Assembly (NCBI RefSeq): GCF_048569485.1
Contig: NC_134356.1
Coordinates: 464,771,820 to 464,835,819 of the forward strand
Direction of reading: 5' to 3'
From: Anomaloglossus baeobatrachus
Lineage: Eukaryota > Chordata > Amphibia > Anura > Aromobatidae
Length of the DNA stretch: 64,000 bases
The first letter of the stretch is position 1. Every line of letters begins with the position of its first letter. Under the pieces are notes generated by a model, which worked only from the letters and a program-made list of their open reading frames with translations, did not search any database and was not told the DNA's origin. Of the stretch, positions 31,171 through 40,989 are shown piece after piece. The translations under genes and the position numbers were made by a program.

Positions 31171-31630
31171 TGAGGCCTGTGACACACATCCGTGCCGCCG
31201 GTACGTGTTTGTCATTTTTTACACGTACCAGCGGCACGGAGACACGTTAACCAATGCTACCCTATTGTAGCAGGCACACACACGTAAAACCACACGGAAC
31301 GTGTGTCCGTGTGCGTTTGTACGTGTGTGCGTTTTTCAAAGTGCTGACATGTCAGTGTTTTCTCCCGCAGCACGGGTGTCACACGGCCCGCACCTGTACC
31401 ACATGGGTGTAGTGTGGATGCGGTCCCGTGTGACACGCGCCGGCGAAAACACACGTGTCAGTGAAAGAAAACCAAAACATTTACTCACCTTCTCCAGCCC
31501 TCCTGTCTCTGCCGCTGCTGCCTCTTGCTGCCGACCGCCGCTCATTATTCTCATTGAATATTCACTTCACTGCCTGGCAGCAGCAGCAGCGGGGAGACGG
31601 GAGGGCTGGAGACTGAGGATCAGCACCATG
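31171..31630. mobile_element. non-autonomous Harbinger relative, right end lost
   Basis: The left end gaggcctgtgacacacatccgtgcc and the following ccggtacgtgtttgtcattttttacacgtacc match the left end of the complete element at 17855 closely. The interior is unrelated and has no ORF; the copy is cut off where the LTR at 31632 begins. Confidence 0.7.
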
Positions 31631-31631
31631 G

Positions 31632-32494
31632 ACAGTCCAGACAGTCTTTCAGGGTTTTTACTCACAGTAGATGGCAGGGTGAGTAACCCGGGCGTAGCTG
31701 GGATGAACCAGCTTGGAACCAAGTATCCTTCTGGCTGGGTGATGAGGGTGACTACCAACTCGCCTTCCTTAGCCCTGTGTGTTTTTGTGGTGACCCCGAC
31801 TTGTAGTCCCTACGGGGGTCACCCAGGGAAGTTGCTGCTGCCTGTTCTCCCCTCGTTTCGGCCCATTTGCTTGTAGCCTGAACCAGGTCACTCGGGCTGC
31901 TTGCCTCCTGTGAACTATAGGCCCTCTCTTTGCTACATGGCTGCGAACTCTGTGGTGGTATGGTGTGGGTCTGAAGTACCCCTACAGGCACGTTTGGCAG
32001 AAGAAAATTGGATAAATCTCTGCACTGGGACCTGTTACCCTTGCGGGCCTGGTACCTCCCTGGCAGTCCCCTTACTCTGCCACCCCTTTGCTCTCTCTAG
32101 CCTAGGGTGGATTTTGGGTGGCACTACCAGGTGACCGATCTCCCCCGTCAGTAGTCACTGCACGTACGTTGTCAGATTGTGACAGACTCCAGGGTCTGCT
32201 GCATGCGACTGCTCTCCCTGAGCTGCACTCACTAACTGGCTCACCACTTCCTCCTCTCCTGTTCTTGCCTACGCAACCTAGCAACCAGGCTCTCTACCAC
32301 ACCCCTTGAGTGGACATGGAGGCTACGCCCCCTCCTGGATTCCCCAGGGGTCCTCCCAAAGGTAGATGTGTGAGACCTGATTACTATGCGCCTGTGTAGT
32401 CACACCTCGGTCAGCCTTCTGGATCACCTGTATTGTACTGCCCCCAGCATGGGTGCAGTACTCAGTGGTGCCTGACCATGTCAGGGGCGCCACA
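31632..32494 (-). repeat. 3' LTR of the cold-shock element
   Basis: Direct repeat partner of 34708-35572; on the minus strand it starts tgtggcgcccctgac. The polypurine tract lies directly upstream on the minus strand. Confidence 0.8.
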
Positions 32495-32794
32495 TTCCCC
32501 CTTAGTTATCACCAGCACGTCCTTGGGCTGCAAGACAACGTTTTAAAATGCATAAAACAGTAAAACATTTAAAACATTATAAAACCACCAGGTACCATCA
32601 CCACCCTCCACCCACAAGTCCGTTAACCCACCCAAAACCCTCTCAGGAGGCAGGTCGCGGTTCTTTTAGCAACCAGGTCTGGGCCATCCGCTTCCCCAGA
32701 CCTTTCCTCCAATCTTCCTCTCCCGTTGAGCCACGCCTTTAGCCACTTCTGGCAGGATGTAGAGGCGGCTTTCTTGGTCTGGTGGTTTCAGGGT

Positions 32795-33719
32795 ATGTGT
32801 AGAGCTTGCATCACATACTGGGACCTGGGCTGGCCTCTATCCAAAATTGCCTCTTTTGCAACATGGAAGCGGCTATATACAGGTTACAGGTATGCGTGCT
32901 CCATTATGGTTCTGCTTTTAACTTTATCTAGGAGGCCGCATGGCACATGAAATACATAATATAGGTTAGGACCCACCTATTGAGATTTGCCGTGACGTTG
33001 GCAGGGGTGGCTCAAAAAATTGATCAATTATTTGCTAAAAATCTCATTTTTTTATTATAGTACAGTTGGAATAAATCTGTGAATTTTCACTTTTTATATG
33101 ATGCATGCCAATTTCTGATCGTGCTGGCTCCTTTTTTTCTCTGTTTTGACTGTAGTTATGCTACAATTCTGGTGACTGACCATCACTATACCATGCACAC
33201 CTGATTTTGGTTTGCAATGTATTCCTCCTGTTGGTAGCTGTTCAGATTCAGTTACCTCACCCCTTTCCACAGGCAATGCTAATTAAGCACCATTCTTGGA
33301 TCTGGTCTGCCTTTATCAATGGTTGCTGTTTGGCACTGGGAGTATCAGTTGTGATATAGTCCTGGTATGTGTAGAGCTTGCTCCACATGCTGGGACCTGG
33401 GCTGGTCTCTATCCACAATTGCCTTTTTTGCAACATGGAAGCGGCTATATACAGGTTACAGGTATGTGTGCTCCATTATGGTTCTGCTTTTAACTTTATC
33501 TAGGAGGCCGCATGGCACATGAAATACAGAATATAGAGTAGGACCCCTCTATTGAGATTTGCCGTGACGTTGGCAGGGGTGGCTCAAAAAATTGATCAAT
33601 TATTTGCTAAAAATCTCATTTTTTTTATTATAGTACAGTTGGAATGAATCTGTGAATTTTCACTTTTTATATGATGCATGCCAATTTCTCATCGTGCTGG
33701 CTCCTTTTTTTCTCTGGTT
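32795..33719. repeat. duplicated interspersed repeat inside the LTR element
   Basis: Two copies of about 330-360 bp (32795-33125 and 33362-33719; shared gcaacatggaagcggc, tatatacaggttacagg, ggaggccgcatggcac) flank a segment resembling 9130-9250. On both sides of the whole block the host element has the same words (cttctggcaggatgtagaggcgg at about 32741 and 33755). Confidence 0.65.
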
Positions 33720-34188
33720 TCAGGGTATACCTGGCCTGGTGGAGCCGCGCCTTCAGCCTCTTCTGGCAGGATGTAGAGGCGGCCTCCACAGTTGGTGCTG
33801 AACAGGTACCCTCTTTGTGGTGGAGAGCCAGGCCCCATAAACAGGCGTGCTCCCTGGTCACAGGCAAGCCAGACCCCTAAACAGGCTGGCTCTGGTGGTG
33901 GTACCATTCAAGGTAACTAAACACACTGCGAGAGTTTGTGGCTATAGCCATTTCATAGCCTATGGTCCTTATTTTTCAAAGTGCAAAAAGGCGTTTCTCA
34001 CATTAGTCTATGTGGGCGCATTTCTTGAACATTAACGTTGCAAACTTTTCAAACTGCTGTACTTTTCTTTACTTCCTTACATGGATTCCTCCTCACCAGG
34101 GCTTTGGCCTGTAGGGCTGTGGCACCTGTCAGTCTCCACATTTCTGTCGTCATCATCGGTAGTAGTGTCATCAATTGGTTCTTTGTCT

Positions 34189-34695
34189 TTACCTTCTTCC
34201 TCTGTATCTTGCTCTGTTCTTTTCTTTTCTGTTAACTTTGGAGACTGAATTGGAACAGTAGGATTGCTGGTAAGATTCCTTCTTAGGGCATGGCACCACA
34301 TCCAGTGCATACCAGCCGCGTTCACCTTGGTGCTTTGTGAACTCGACCAGATCTCCCATCTGTAAGTTTCTGCCAGGGTGTCTTCTGGGCAAATGGGAAC
34401 GGACATCTCTCCTGCTTACAAATATCCCTTCCTTCATGCCGGGTGCTACAATAAAGCCGTATCCACTTTTCAAATTGAACTCCTCCACAACTCCACGGCA
34501 AAGAGGACCTCTGACCTGGGATTTAGCTCTCCTTGAAGACTGCTTCTCCTCCAAGTCTCTGGCTGTTACTTCGTCCTTTCTATCTGTAGACTGCTGTGCA
34601 GGGGAAAACTTCGTTCTACTGCGGCGCCGTGTCTTGCGGGCTGGATTCTGCAAGCCCCAGGGCCCTGTGTAGGTGTGTGGAACCACAGGTCGCAT
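34189..34695 (-). CDS. cold-shock-domain (Y-box-like) ORF in an LTR element
   Basis: 168 residues. Residues 1-60 are basic and disordered (KTRRRSRTKF, KQSSRRAKSQ). Residues about 66-135 align with the cold-shock domain of vertebrate Y-box proteins: RGVVEEFNLKSGYGFI (strand 1 and the RNP1-like motif, keeping the central Phe), KEGIFVSRRDV (the RNP2-like motif; the usual His after FV is Ser), the long loop HLPRRHPGRNLQMGDLVEF, matching the Y-box loop with NPRKYLRSVGDGETVEF, and QGERGWYALDV, matching EGEKGAEAANV. The Trp of the usual KWFN is Glu here. The tail is basic (KVNRKEKNRARYRGRR). Cold-shock domains bind single-stranded RNA or DNA. It sits where gag would be expected, just after the 5' LTR, so a nucleic-acid-packaging role is an inference. 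Origin by capture of a host Y-box gene is likely but not shown. Confidence 0.75.
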   Translation of the reverse strand: MRPVVPHTYTGPWGLQNPARKTRRRSRTKFSPAQQSTDRKDEVTARDLEEKQSSRRAKSQVRGPLCRGVVEEFNLKSGYGFIVAPGMKEGIFVSRRDVRSHLPRRHPGRNLQMGDLVEFTKHQGERGWYALDVVPCPKKESYQQSYCSNSVSKVNRKEKNRARYRGRR

Positions 34696-34707
34696 AATGA
34701 CTCAAAC

Positions 34708-35572
34708 ACAGTCCAGACAGTCTTTAAGGGTTTTTACTCACAGTAAATGGCAGGGTGAGTAACTCGGGTGTAGCTGGGATGAACCAGGCTGGAACCAAGT
34801 ATCCTTCTGGCTGGCTGATGAGGGTGACTACCAACTCGCCTTCCTTAGCCCTGTGTGTTTTTGTGGTGACCCTGACTTGAAGTCCCTATGGGGATCACCC
34901 AGGGAAGTTGCTGCTGCCTGTTCTCCCCTCGTTTCGGCCCGATTGCTTGTAGCCTGGACCAGGTCACTCCGGCTGCTTGCCTCCTGTGAATGAACTATGG
35001 GCCCTCTCTTTGCTACGTGGCAACGGACTCTGTGGTGGTATGGTGTGGGTCTGAAGTACCCCCACAGGCAGGTTTGGCAGAAGAAAATTGGATAAATCTC
35101 TGCACTGGGACCTGTTACCCTTGCGGGCCTGGTACCTCCCTGGCAGTCACCTTACTCTGCCACCCCTTTGCTCTCTCTAGCCTAGGGTGGATTTTGGGTG
35201 GCACTACCAGGTTACCGATCTCCCTCGTCGGTAGTCACTGCACATACGTTGTCAGATTGTGACAGACTCCAGGGTCTGCTGCATGCGACTGCTCTCCCTG
35301 AGCTGCACTCACTAACTGGCTCACCACTTCCTCCTCTCCTGTTCTTGCCTACGCAGCCTAGCAACCAAGCTCTCTACCACACCCCTTGAGTGCACATGGA
35401 GACTACGCCACTCCTGGATTCCCCAGGGGTCCTCCCAAAGGTAGATGTGTGAGACCTGATTACTATGCGCCTGTGTAGTCACACCTCGGTTAGCCTTCTG
35501 GATTACCTGTGTTGTACTGCCCCAGCATGGGTGCAGTACTCAGTGGTGCCTGACCATGTCAGGGGCGCCACA
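34708..35572 (-). repeat. 5' LTR of the cold-shock element
   Basis: Direct repeat partner of 31632-32494, with about 4-5% divergence by eye. Confidence 0.8.
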
Positions 35573-35775
35573 CATGTATCTAGATGCATGTGTATGTTAG
35601 TACGTCTGTGTACGTGTCAGTGTGTGTCTGCATGCATGTGTGTCTGCATGTGTGCTTGTCTATGTGTATGCATGTCTGAGTGTGCACACATTTCTGTTCA
35701 TGGCTGTATGTGTGTGTCACTGTGTGTCTGCATGTGTGTACATGGTGGGTGTGTTTTTTTTTTTTGTACATGTCT
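35573..35775. repeat. GT-rich low-complexity sequence
   Basis: Degenerate tgtgtgtctgcatg words over about 190 bp, ending in a T run (35753-35765). No gene. Confidence 0.8.
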
Positions 35776-36849
35776 GCACATTTGGGTAGTATAGGGGGGA
35801 CAAAATGTGGGAGGACAGTGTGAAGAGGGGACCCAGTATGGAAAGGAGAGGGCAGTGTCTAGGACATTTACTATAAGAGGGATAGTATGTGCATCATATT
35901 TTGTGCTGAGAACACAATGAGGAGCAGTTATTTATTCAGGCGCACAGCGTAGAGCAGATGTTTTAGTTCAGGAGCATTATAATCACATTACTATTTTTAA
36001 GGGTATCATATCGGGATGTGCTCCACAAGATCGCAGAAGATGGAACTCTGCATAGACAAGCTCTGAATGCGAAAAGTCATCACGGCATCTGGACAAGATG
36101 AAAAGAAGAAAGAGAATGATTTTGATCAGAGATAACTAACTCTAGAAAGTACCTGAATGTAAATGTTTATTTGTCATACTAACGTCTCAGCAGTACTGTG
36201 GTTTATGTATGGTCTGCAGTCTGATGATGACTTATAAAAACAACTCCCAGCATCTCCTTATCATTGTTATGGACATACTGGGAGTTGTAGGTTCAGGAGA
36301 GACAAATGTATATGTGGCTGACCTCACATTACAATTGATGTACCATGTACTGATAATGGCTCTGGCACCGAATTCATGTATGACTGGTGGGCCTGGTGAT
36401 GTACTCATGTACTGTTGTCTGGATATGTGTGCATGTCTTCATATATGGCTGTGTATTTGAAATTCTATGTATTTTTGTAAGATGCGTGTATGTGTGTATT
36501 TAGCAGTGTATTGTGGTGTGTAAAAACTTTCATATGACTGGGGCACATTTAATAAAGCAGTCATTCCCTCCTATATGAATTTTCATTTGTCTTTCCATGT
36601 TTAGGAACAGGCAATTGAAATTAACCCCTTTACAAACCATGATGTAACTGTGTCACAACCATAGGGATGTGCTTGTATGGAGCAGATTTAGGAGCTGAGC
36701 CCTTTCCATACAGGGTAGACATCGGCTATGATACATAGCCAGCATCTGCCTGAATAGCAATGACCAGATCTTGCCTTGATTGCTGCTGTTTTAAGTATTT
36801 AAATACCCTTGTCAATCACTGTCAGCGGCATTCAGAGCACACGATTGCC
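35776..36849. other. no gene seen
   Basis: Ordinary intergenic sequence with a short imperfect palindrome (acaactcccagcat at 36240 with atactgggagttgtag at 36274) of the kind dispersed in this window. No supported coding region. Confidence 0.45.
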
Positions 36850-37790
36850 GGTGTGACGCCCTGGGCAAGCCAGGGGTCACAGGTCACAACACAAACATGC
36901 ACCCCACATTCCCTGCAGGAACACCAAGGTCAGAACACAAAACCTTGTTGCCTTCCTGCAGGGGCTGATGTCCACACCAGGGGGTGGGCCAGGCGGTTGG
37001 CTCCGCCCACCGAGTAGTTCACAGCCCTGGAGGCGGGAAAACCAGGCAGATTAAGTGGAGAGTTCAAAGTGAGAGGAAGGAGAAGGAGGACAGTGAGAGT
37101 AATGACAGAGAAAGTGACAGTTGAAAAGCCTGAAGTTAGTCCGGGTGTGTGCCCCGGACTGAGACAGCAAGGTTGGCAGACGGCGGTGACCGTCTGCAGG
37201 AGAGGCTACTTGGAGGTTGCCGAAAGGACCGTGGACGGGTGATGGCCCGGCGGTGCCGGAGCGGTATACGAAGAGAAGCCAGCACCATTGGCAGGGGCCT
37301 TTCGGATCCCGGCAAGGCTAGGAGTCGCCGTGAATTTGCCAAATCCGTCAGTGAAGGGGACCTCAGGGTCTCCCAACAACCAAGTCCCGATTGAAGGCAA
37401 CAGTCCGACCGTTAAAGAGAGACACTGCCACCGCCAGGGCACCAGTTTTTCAGGGCTAGCGCCTGCGGGCAAGAGAGGGGCTCCTCCGGCTCATATCCAA
37501 GCTGGGGAGCGGGTTACCGGTGGGAATCCATCGCTACCAAAGAACCGTACTTAGGTGCAGGGAAGTGACCGTCACCGCTAACTGCAGGGAACATCAGCAC
37601 CGTAGCCGTCCGAGGGACCCGTCCAACCAGCCGTTTGTTTACCGTGAACTGTGTCATCATCCTTGGGCTGAGTGAGTACCTCCGTGCCGGGCGGCACAGC
37701 GCTACCCCTGCGTCCCTGCCCCATAACCCGCCTGTCCACCATCCCAACCCCATCACTGGGCCCCGGGACCACCAAACCCCCTACCCATTT
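36850..37790 (+). mobile_element. LTR fragment related to the LTRs at 47.6 and 50.4 kb
   Basis: Starts tgtgacgccctgggcaagcc and shares long blocks with the LTRs at 47578 and 50408 (gtgggccaggcggttggctc, ggcctttcggatcccggcaagg, accgccagggcaccag, ctgagtgagtacc). It is clearly diverged from them and lacks a partner repeat and the terminal part, so it is a solo or truncated LTR of a sister family. It abuts a Tc1/mariner terminus. Confidence 0.7.
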
Positions 37791-37932
37791 TCTGTTAGTA
37801 CAATAAACCTCATTTCAATCCAGAAATATTACTCAGGCCATCAGTTATTAGATATATGAAACTGAAATAGCTGTTGCAAAAACCCAAATTGTTCTAAAGA
37901 AAAAAGGTTAACATTAATAGGGGTGCCCAAAC
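37791..37932 (+). mobile_element. Tc1/mariner terminal fragment
   Basis: The block ends ggggtgcccaaactttttca, tatgactgta, a terminus I recognise from a widespread vertebrate Tc1/mariner family, preceded by its sub-terminal acagctatttcag complement. Only this end is present; the LTR fragment interrupts or replaces the rest. Confidence 0.6.
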
Positions 37933-38540
37933 TTTTTCATATGACTGTATGTGGTTTTTAGTTTTTTTTCTGAAATAAAAGTGGACTTTTAATTATTTAT
38001 CTGGACGTGCTGCTGGATTGTATTCCTTCCATCCTATATGCACTGCTTCCCTTGCCCACCACTGATTGGTTGCAATCAGACCGCGCCCCCACCCTGTGTG
38101 ACAGCGTGTCTGACTGCTTGGAATCGCACACGCTGTCTGCGTACGTATAGTGGTATAAAAATAAATAAATAAAAAAAATGGCGTAGGGTTCCCCCATATT
38201 GTGATACCCAAGCACACATAAAGCACACAGCTACAGGCTGTACGCCCCAGCCCTGCGCTTATCTTGGCTGTGTATCAAAATAAGAGGGACCCCATGAGGC
38301 TTTTTTTATATATAATATTTAAATAAATAATTTAAAAAACTGGCATGCGCTCCCCGTCAATTTTGATACCCAGCCATGATAAAGCTGACAGCTGGGGGAT
38401 GGTATTCTTAGGCTGGTGAGGACCATGGTTATTGGACGCCCCAGCCTAAAACTAGCAGCCTGCAACCGCTCAGAATTGCCACATCCATTAGATGCTACAA
38501 TCTCAGTGTAAAACCGGCTTCCCTAGTATGCCGGTGCTAT
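37933..38540. repeat. dispersed repeat family (also at 12.5-12.8 kb, reverse)
   Basis: The part 38150-38540 (gataaagctgacagctgggg, ggtattcttaggctgg, gcctaaaactagcagcctgc, ccattagatgct) recurs in reverse orientation at 12540-12790. No ORF; superfamily unknown. Confidence 0.5.
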
Positions 38541-38856
38541 GCGGCGTCCTAATGCCATGTCCCTGCCCCTCCTCTTACCTTAATTTCCATCCAAATGTAG
38601 TGCGGTCCCCGGCTGACCCCTCCTGTAGATGCCCATGTGTGATATCTTCAGCTCCTGCCTAGGACTCAGGCCCTGCACATGTGTGGGTGTTACTGGCCTC
38701 CAGCCTAGGAGATGCACCCGCATGCTTCCTCTCTTTTTATTAGGAGGCGTGTGCACGTTGCTAAGATGTCCCCAGCCTATGACTGGAAAGCATCTAGTAT
38801 AAAAGTTCCTCTTCCCAGATGGGTGTTTACAAAACAACTTCCTTAGGTTACTGACC

Positions 38857-38966
38857 CTAGCTCTGTGCTGGTCCTAACCCGCTGTGCTTGCACTACCCAG
38901 TTGTGGTCCTAACCCGCTGTGCTTGCACTACCCTGTTGCGGTCCTAACCTGTTGTGCTTGCACTAC
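38857..38966. repeat. 36-bp tandem triplicate
   Basis: Three copies of ggtcctaacccgctgtgctt, gcactaccc with few changes. Confidence 0.8.
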
Positions 38967-39300
38967 CTCTGCCCATTGTCTGGAGCCTTACCCAATGTCC
39001 GGTGTCTGATAACCTGTACCCGATGTCTGAAGCCGTACCCGATGTCTGGTGTCTGATGACCTCTACCCGATGTGTGGAGCTATACCCGATGTCCAGTGTC
39101 TGACCTCTGTCTAATGTCTGAAGCCATACTTGATGTCTGGAGCCATACCCGGCGTTTGACCTCTGCCCAATGTCTGGAGCTGTACCCGATGTCCGGTGTC
39201 TGCCCTCTTCCCATTGTCTGGAGCTGTACCTGATGTCCGGTGTCTGATGAACTCTGCTCGATGTCTGGAGCTTTGCCTGATTATCTCCAGTGTCTGTTGT
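38967..39300. repeat. minisatellite of 'cccgatgtctgg' words
   Basis: Degenerate units of about 20-60 bp built from cccgatgtctggagc, gtacccgatgtccgg and tgtctgatgacctct recur across 330 bp. The following 39301-39587 contains paired blocks cctgaactgtactgtgt and ccatgcc, and no gene. Confidence 0.7.
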
Positions 39301-39587
39301 CCTGTTCGTCTCTGTGCCCTGGGACCAGCCTGATCCTGAACTGTATTGTGTTCCCATGCCAGTTCTGCCTGAACTGTACTGTGTCCCCATGCCAATCCTG
39401 CCTATTTTTGCCTGTCCCCTGTCCTGCAGTCACCTACCCCCGGCTCAGCTGCCACAGTCCCTAGATGCCGCCTTTCCCTTGTCTGGGTGGGTCAGGGTGC
39501 TGTCCAGTGCGTCCACTTCACCCTATGGATGCACTCGCCGTCTCATCCACAGTGGTGAGCATCATAACATTCAGACCTGGCTCATCC

Positions 39588-40270
39588 CTATTGTCCTGAT
39601 GCGGTTGTAATCTGGGTAATATCAGGGGTCTGGGTCACAGTTGTTCTCTCCCTGAGACATCTATCCACCCTTATGGAAAGGGACATTGCGGCCTCCAGTG
39701 ACTTTGGAGCAGCATACTGAACCAGAGAATCCCTTACCCTATGAGACAGACCATGAATGAACTGACTCCTGAGAGCCAGATCATTCCATTGGGTGTCTGT
39801 GGCCCATCTCCGGCCACACCCCCTGCTGTAGCCTATGGAGTTTAGATTCCACCAAAGAGACTCAATCAGGATCATCGTAGACCAAGGCCAAAGCCACAAA
39901 AAACTTGTCCACTGATCGTAATGCCAGAGAATCTATAGGCAGAGAGAAGGCCAAGGACTGGGGATCTCCATGCAACAAGGAGACTACAATCCTCACTTGC
40001 TGTTTCTTATTCCCTGAGGAACTAGGGTGAAGCTTGAAATACAACTTACAAGCCTCCTGAAACACTGTGAATTTATCACGTCCTCCAGCAAATCTATCAG
40101 GGAGTGGTATCTTGGGTTCAGGCTGTCTGAGCCAAGACCAGCAGACCCGCGATATGCTGCAGTTGTTGCACTACCTGAGATCGCAGTTCCATCCCCTCAT
40201 GTGACAGACTCTGTATCAGGTGTGCCAACGCAGCAGCCTGAGCCATATGGACTCAGAAGGAATGTATCTG
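39588..40270 (-). pseudogene. Ty3/gypsy gag fossil (copy A)
   Basis: Minus-strand frames give a gag of the sushi-type Ty3/gypsy group: an N-terminal helical part, then ACKLYFKLHP, SLRSVDKFF-like and YDDPD segments and LRSQFIHGLSHRVRD with LEAAMSLSIRVDRCLRER. It is a broken copy with several breaks, and no pol follows it here. Relatives in mammals include domesticated gag genes, but nothing suggests domestication here. Confidence 0.75.
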
Positions 40271-40989
40271 GCCAGTAATGTCACACACGAATTAGTGGAT
40301 GTCCAACACACGGAGAAGCACAATACAAATAAGGGTTATACTGGGGACACTTTAACAATGGTGGGCCCTGCTGCTAAGGAGAGGGGTGAAGGACACCTCC
40401 TGAACTCACCTCAAGCTGTTTCCTGAGCTCCCTAGCATCCATATAAGGGGTGTTTCAACCTATCGCCGAGCCAGATAACTAAATCCTCATGAGCCGTGCA
40501 AACACCCTGGCTAGTGAGATGGCTGGTGAGAGACACTAGTCCACCCTACACTAATCAACATGGAAGAGAAGGAAAGACAGACAAAAGTATAAGGTCCAAC
40601 TTCACGGCTGCAGTCAGACACCAGGACTGCAGCTTAGACCGCTATTGACTGCATGGGCTATAGCAGCTCCTTTCACCTCCAATCCTAGCTTCAGAATGGA
40701 TTCAGAATAACCGGCCCACTCTACTGGGAGATGTGACCATATATTGGGATGGGAGTGGTCAATGCACCTGAGGAGAGATAATGAGAAGCTGCTGGCAACG
40801 AAAACTGACATTAACCCTTGATGCACCAAAAGATAGGACAATATGTTAAATCTCCAGAGTCTTACAAGACAAAGTGAGACTCAGGGCCCAAACCTGTCAC
40901 AAGTCTCATAACAATGGAAGACGTCTGTGACAGATACTGTACATCAGGCTGTATCAATATGGGTACTGATGAGAAACACCTCTTAAGAC
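40271..40989. other. no gene seen between two gypsy fossils
   Basis: No clear coding segment; probably 5' leader or LTR remains of copy A, without recognisable repeat partner. Confidence 0.4.

Larger units (their letters stand above)
31632..35572 (-). mobile_element. LTR element carrying a cold-shock-domain ORF
   Basis: Two direct repeats of about 863-865 bp (31632-32494 and 34708-35572) enclose 2.2 kb. The element lies on the minus strand: a purine tract (ctaagggggaa) abuts the repeat at 32495, as a polypurine tract should. The outer flanks share catg. The repeats differ at roughly 40 sites by eye (4-5%), so the insertion is older than the other LTR elements in this window. No protease, RT or integrase is visible, so it is non-autonomous. 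Its only recognised ORF (34189-34695) begins a few bases after the 5' repeat. The internal part also holds a later insertion of interspersed repeat (about 32795-33719). Confidence 0.8.

Noticed and set aside
34077-34406. Acidic 109-codon ORF overlapping the cold-shock ORF on the same strand
   Set aside because: It overlaps in another frame and has no domain; the cold-shock frame is far better supported.
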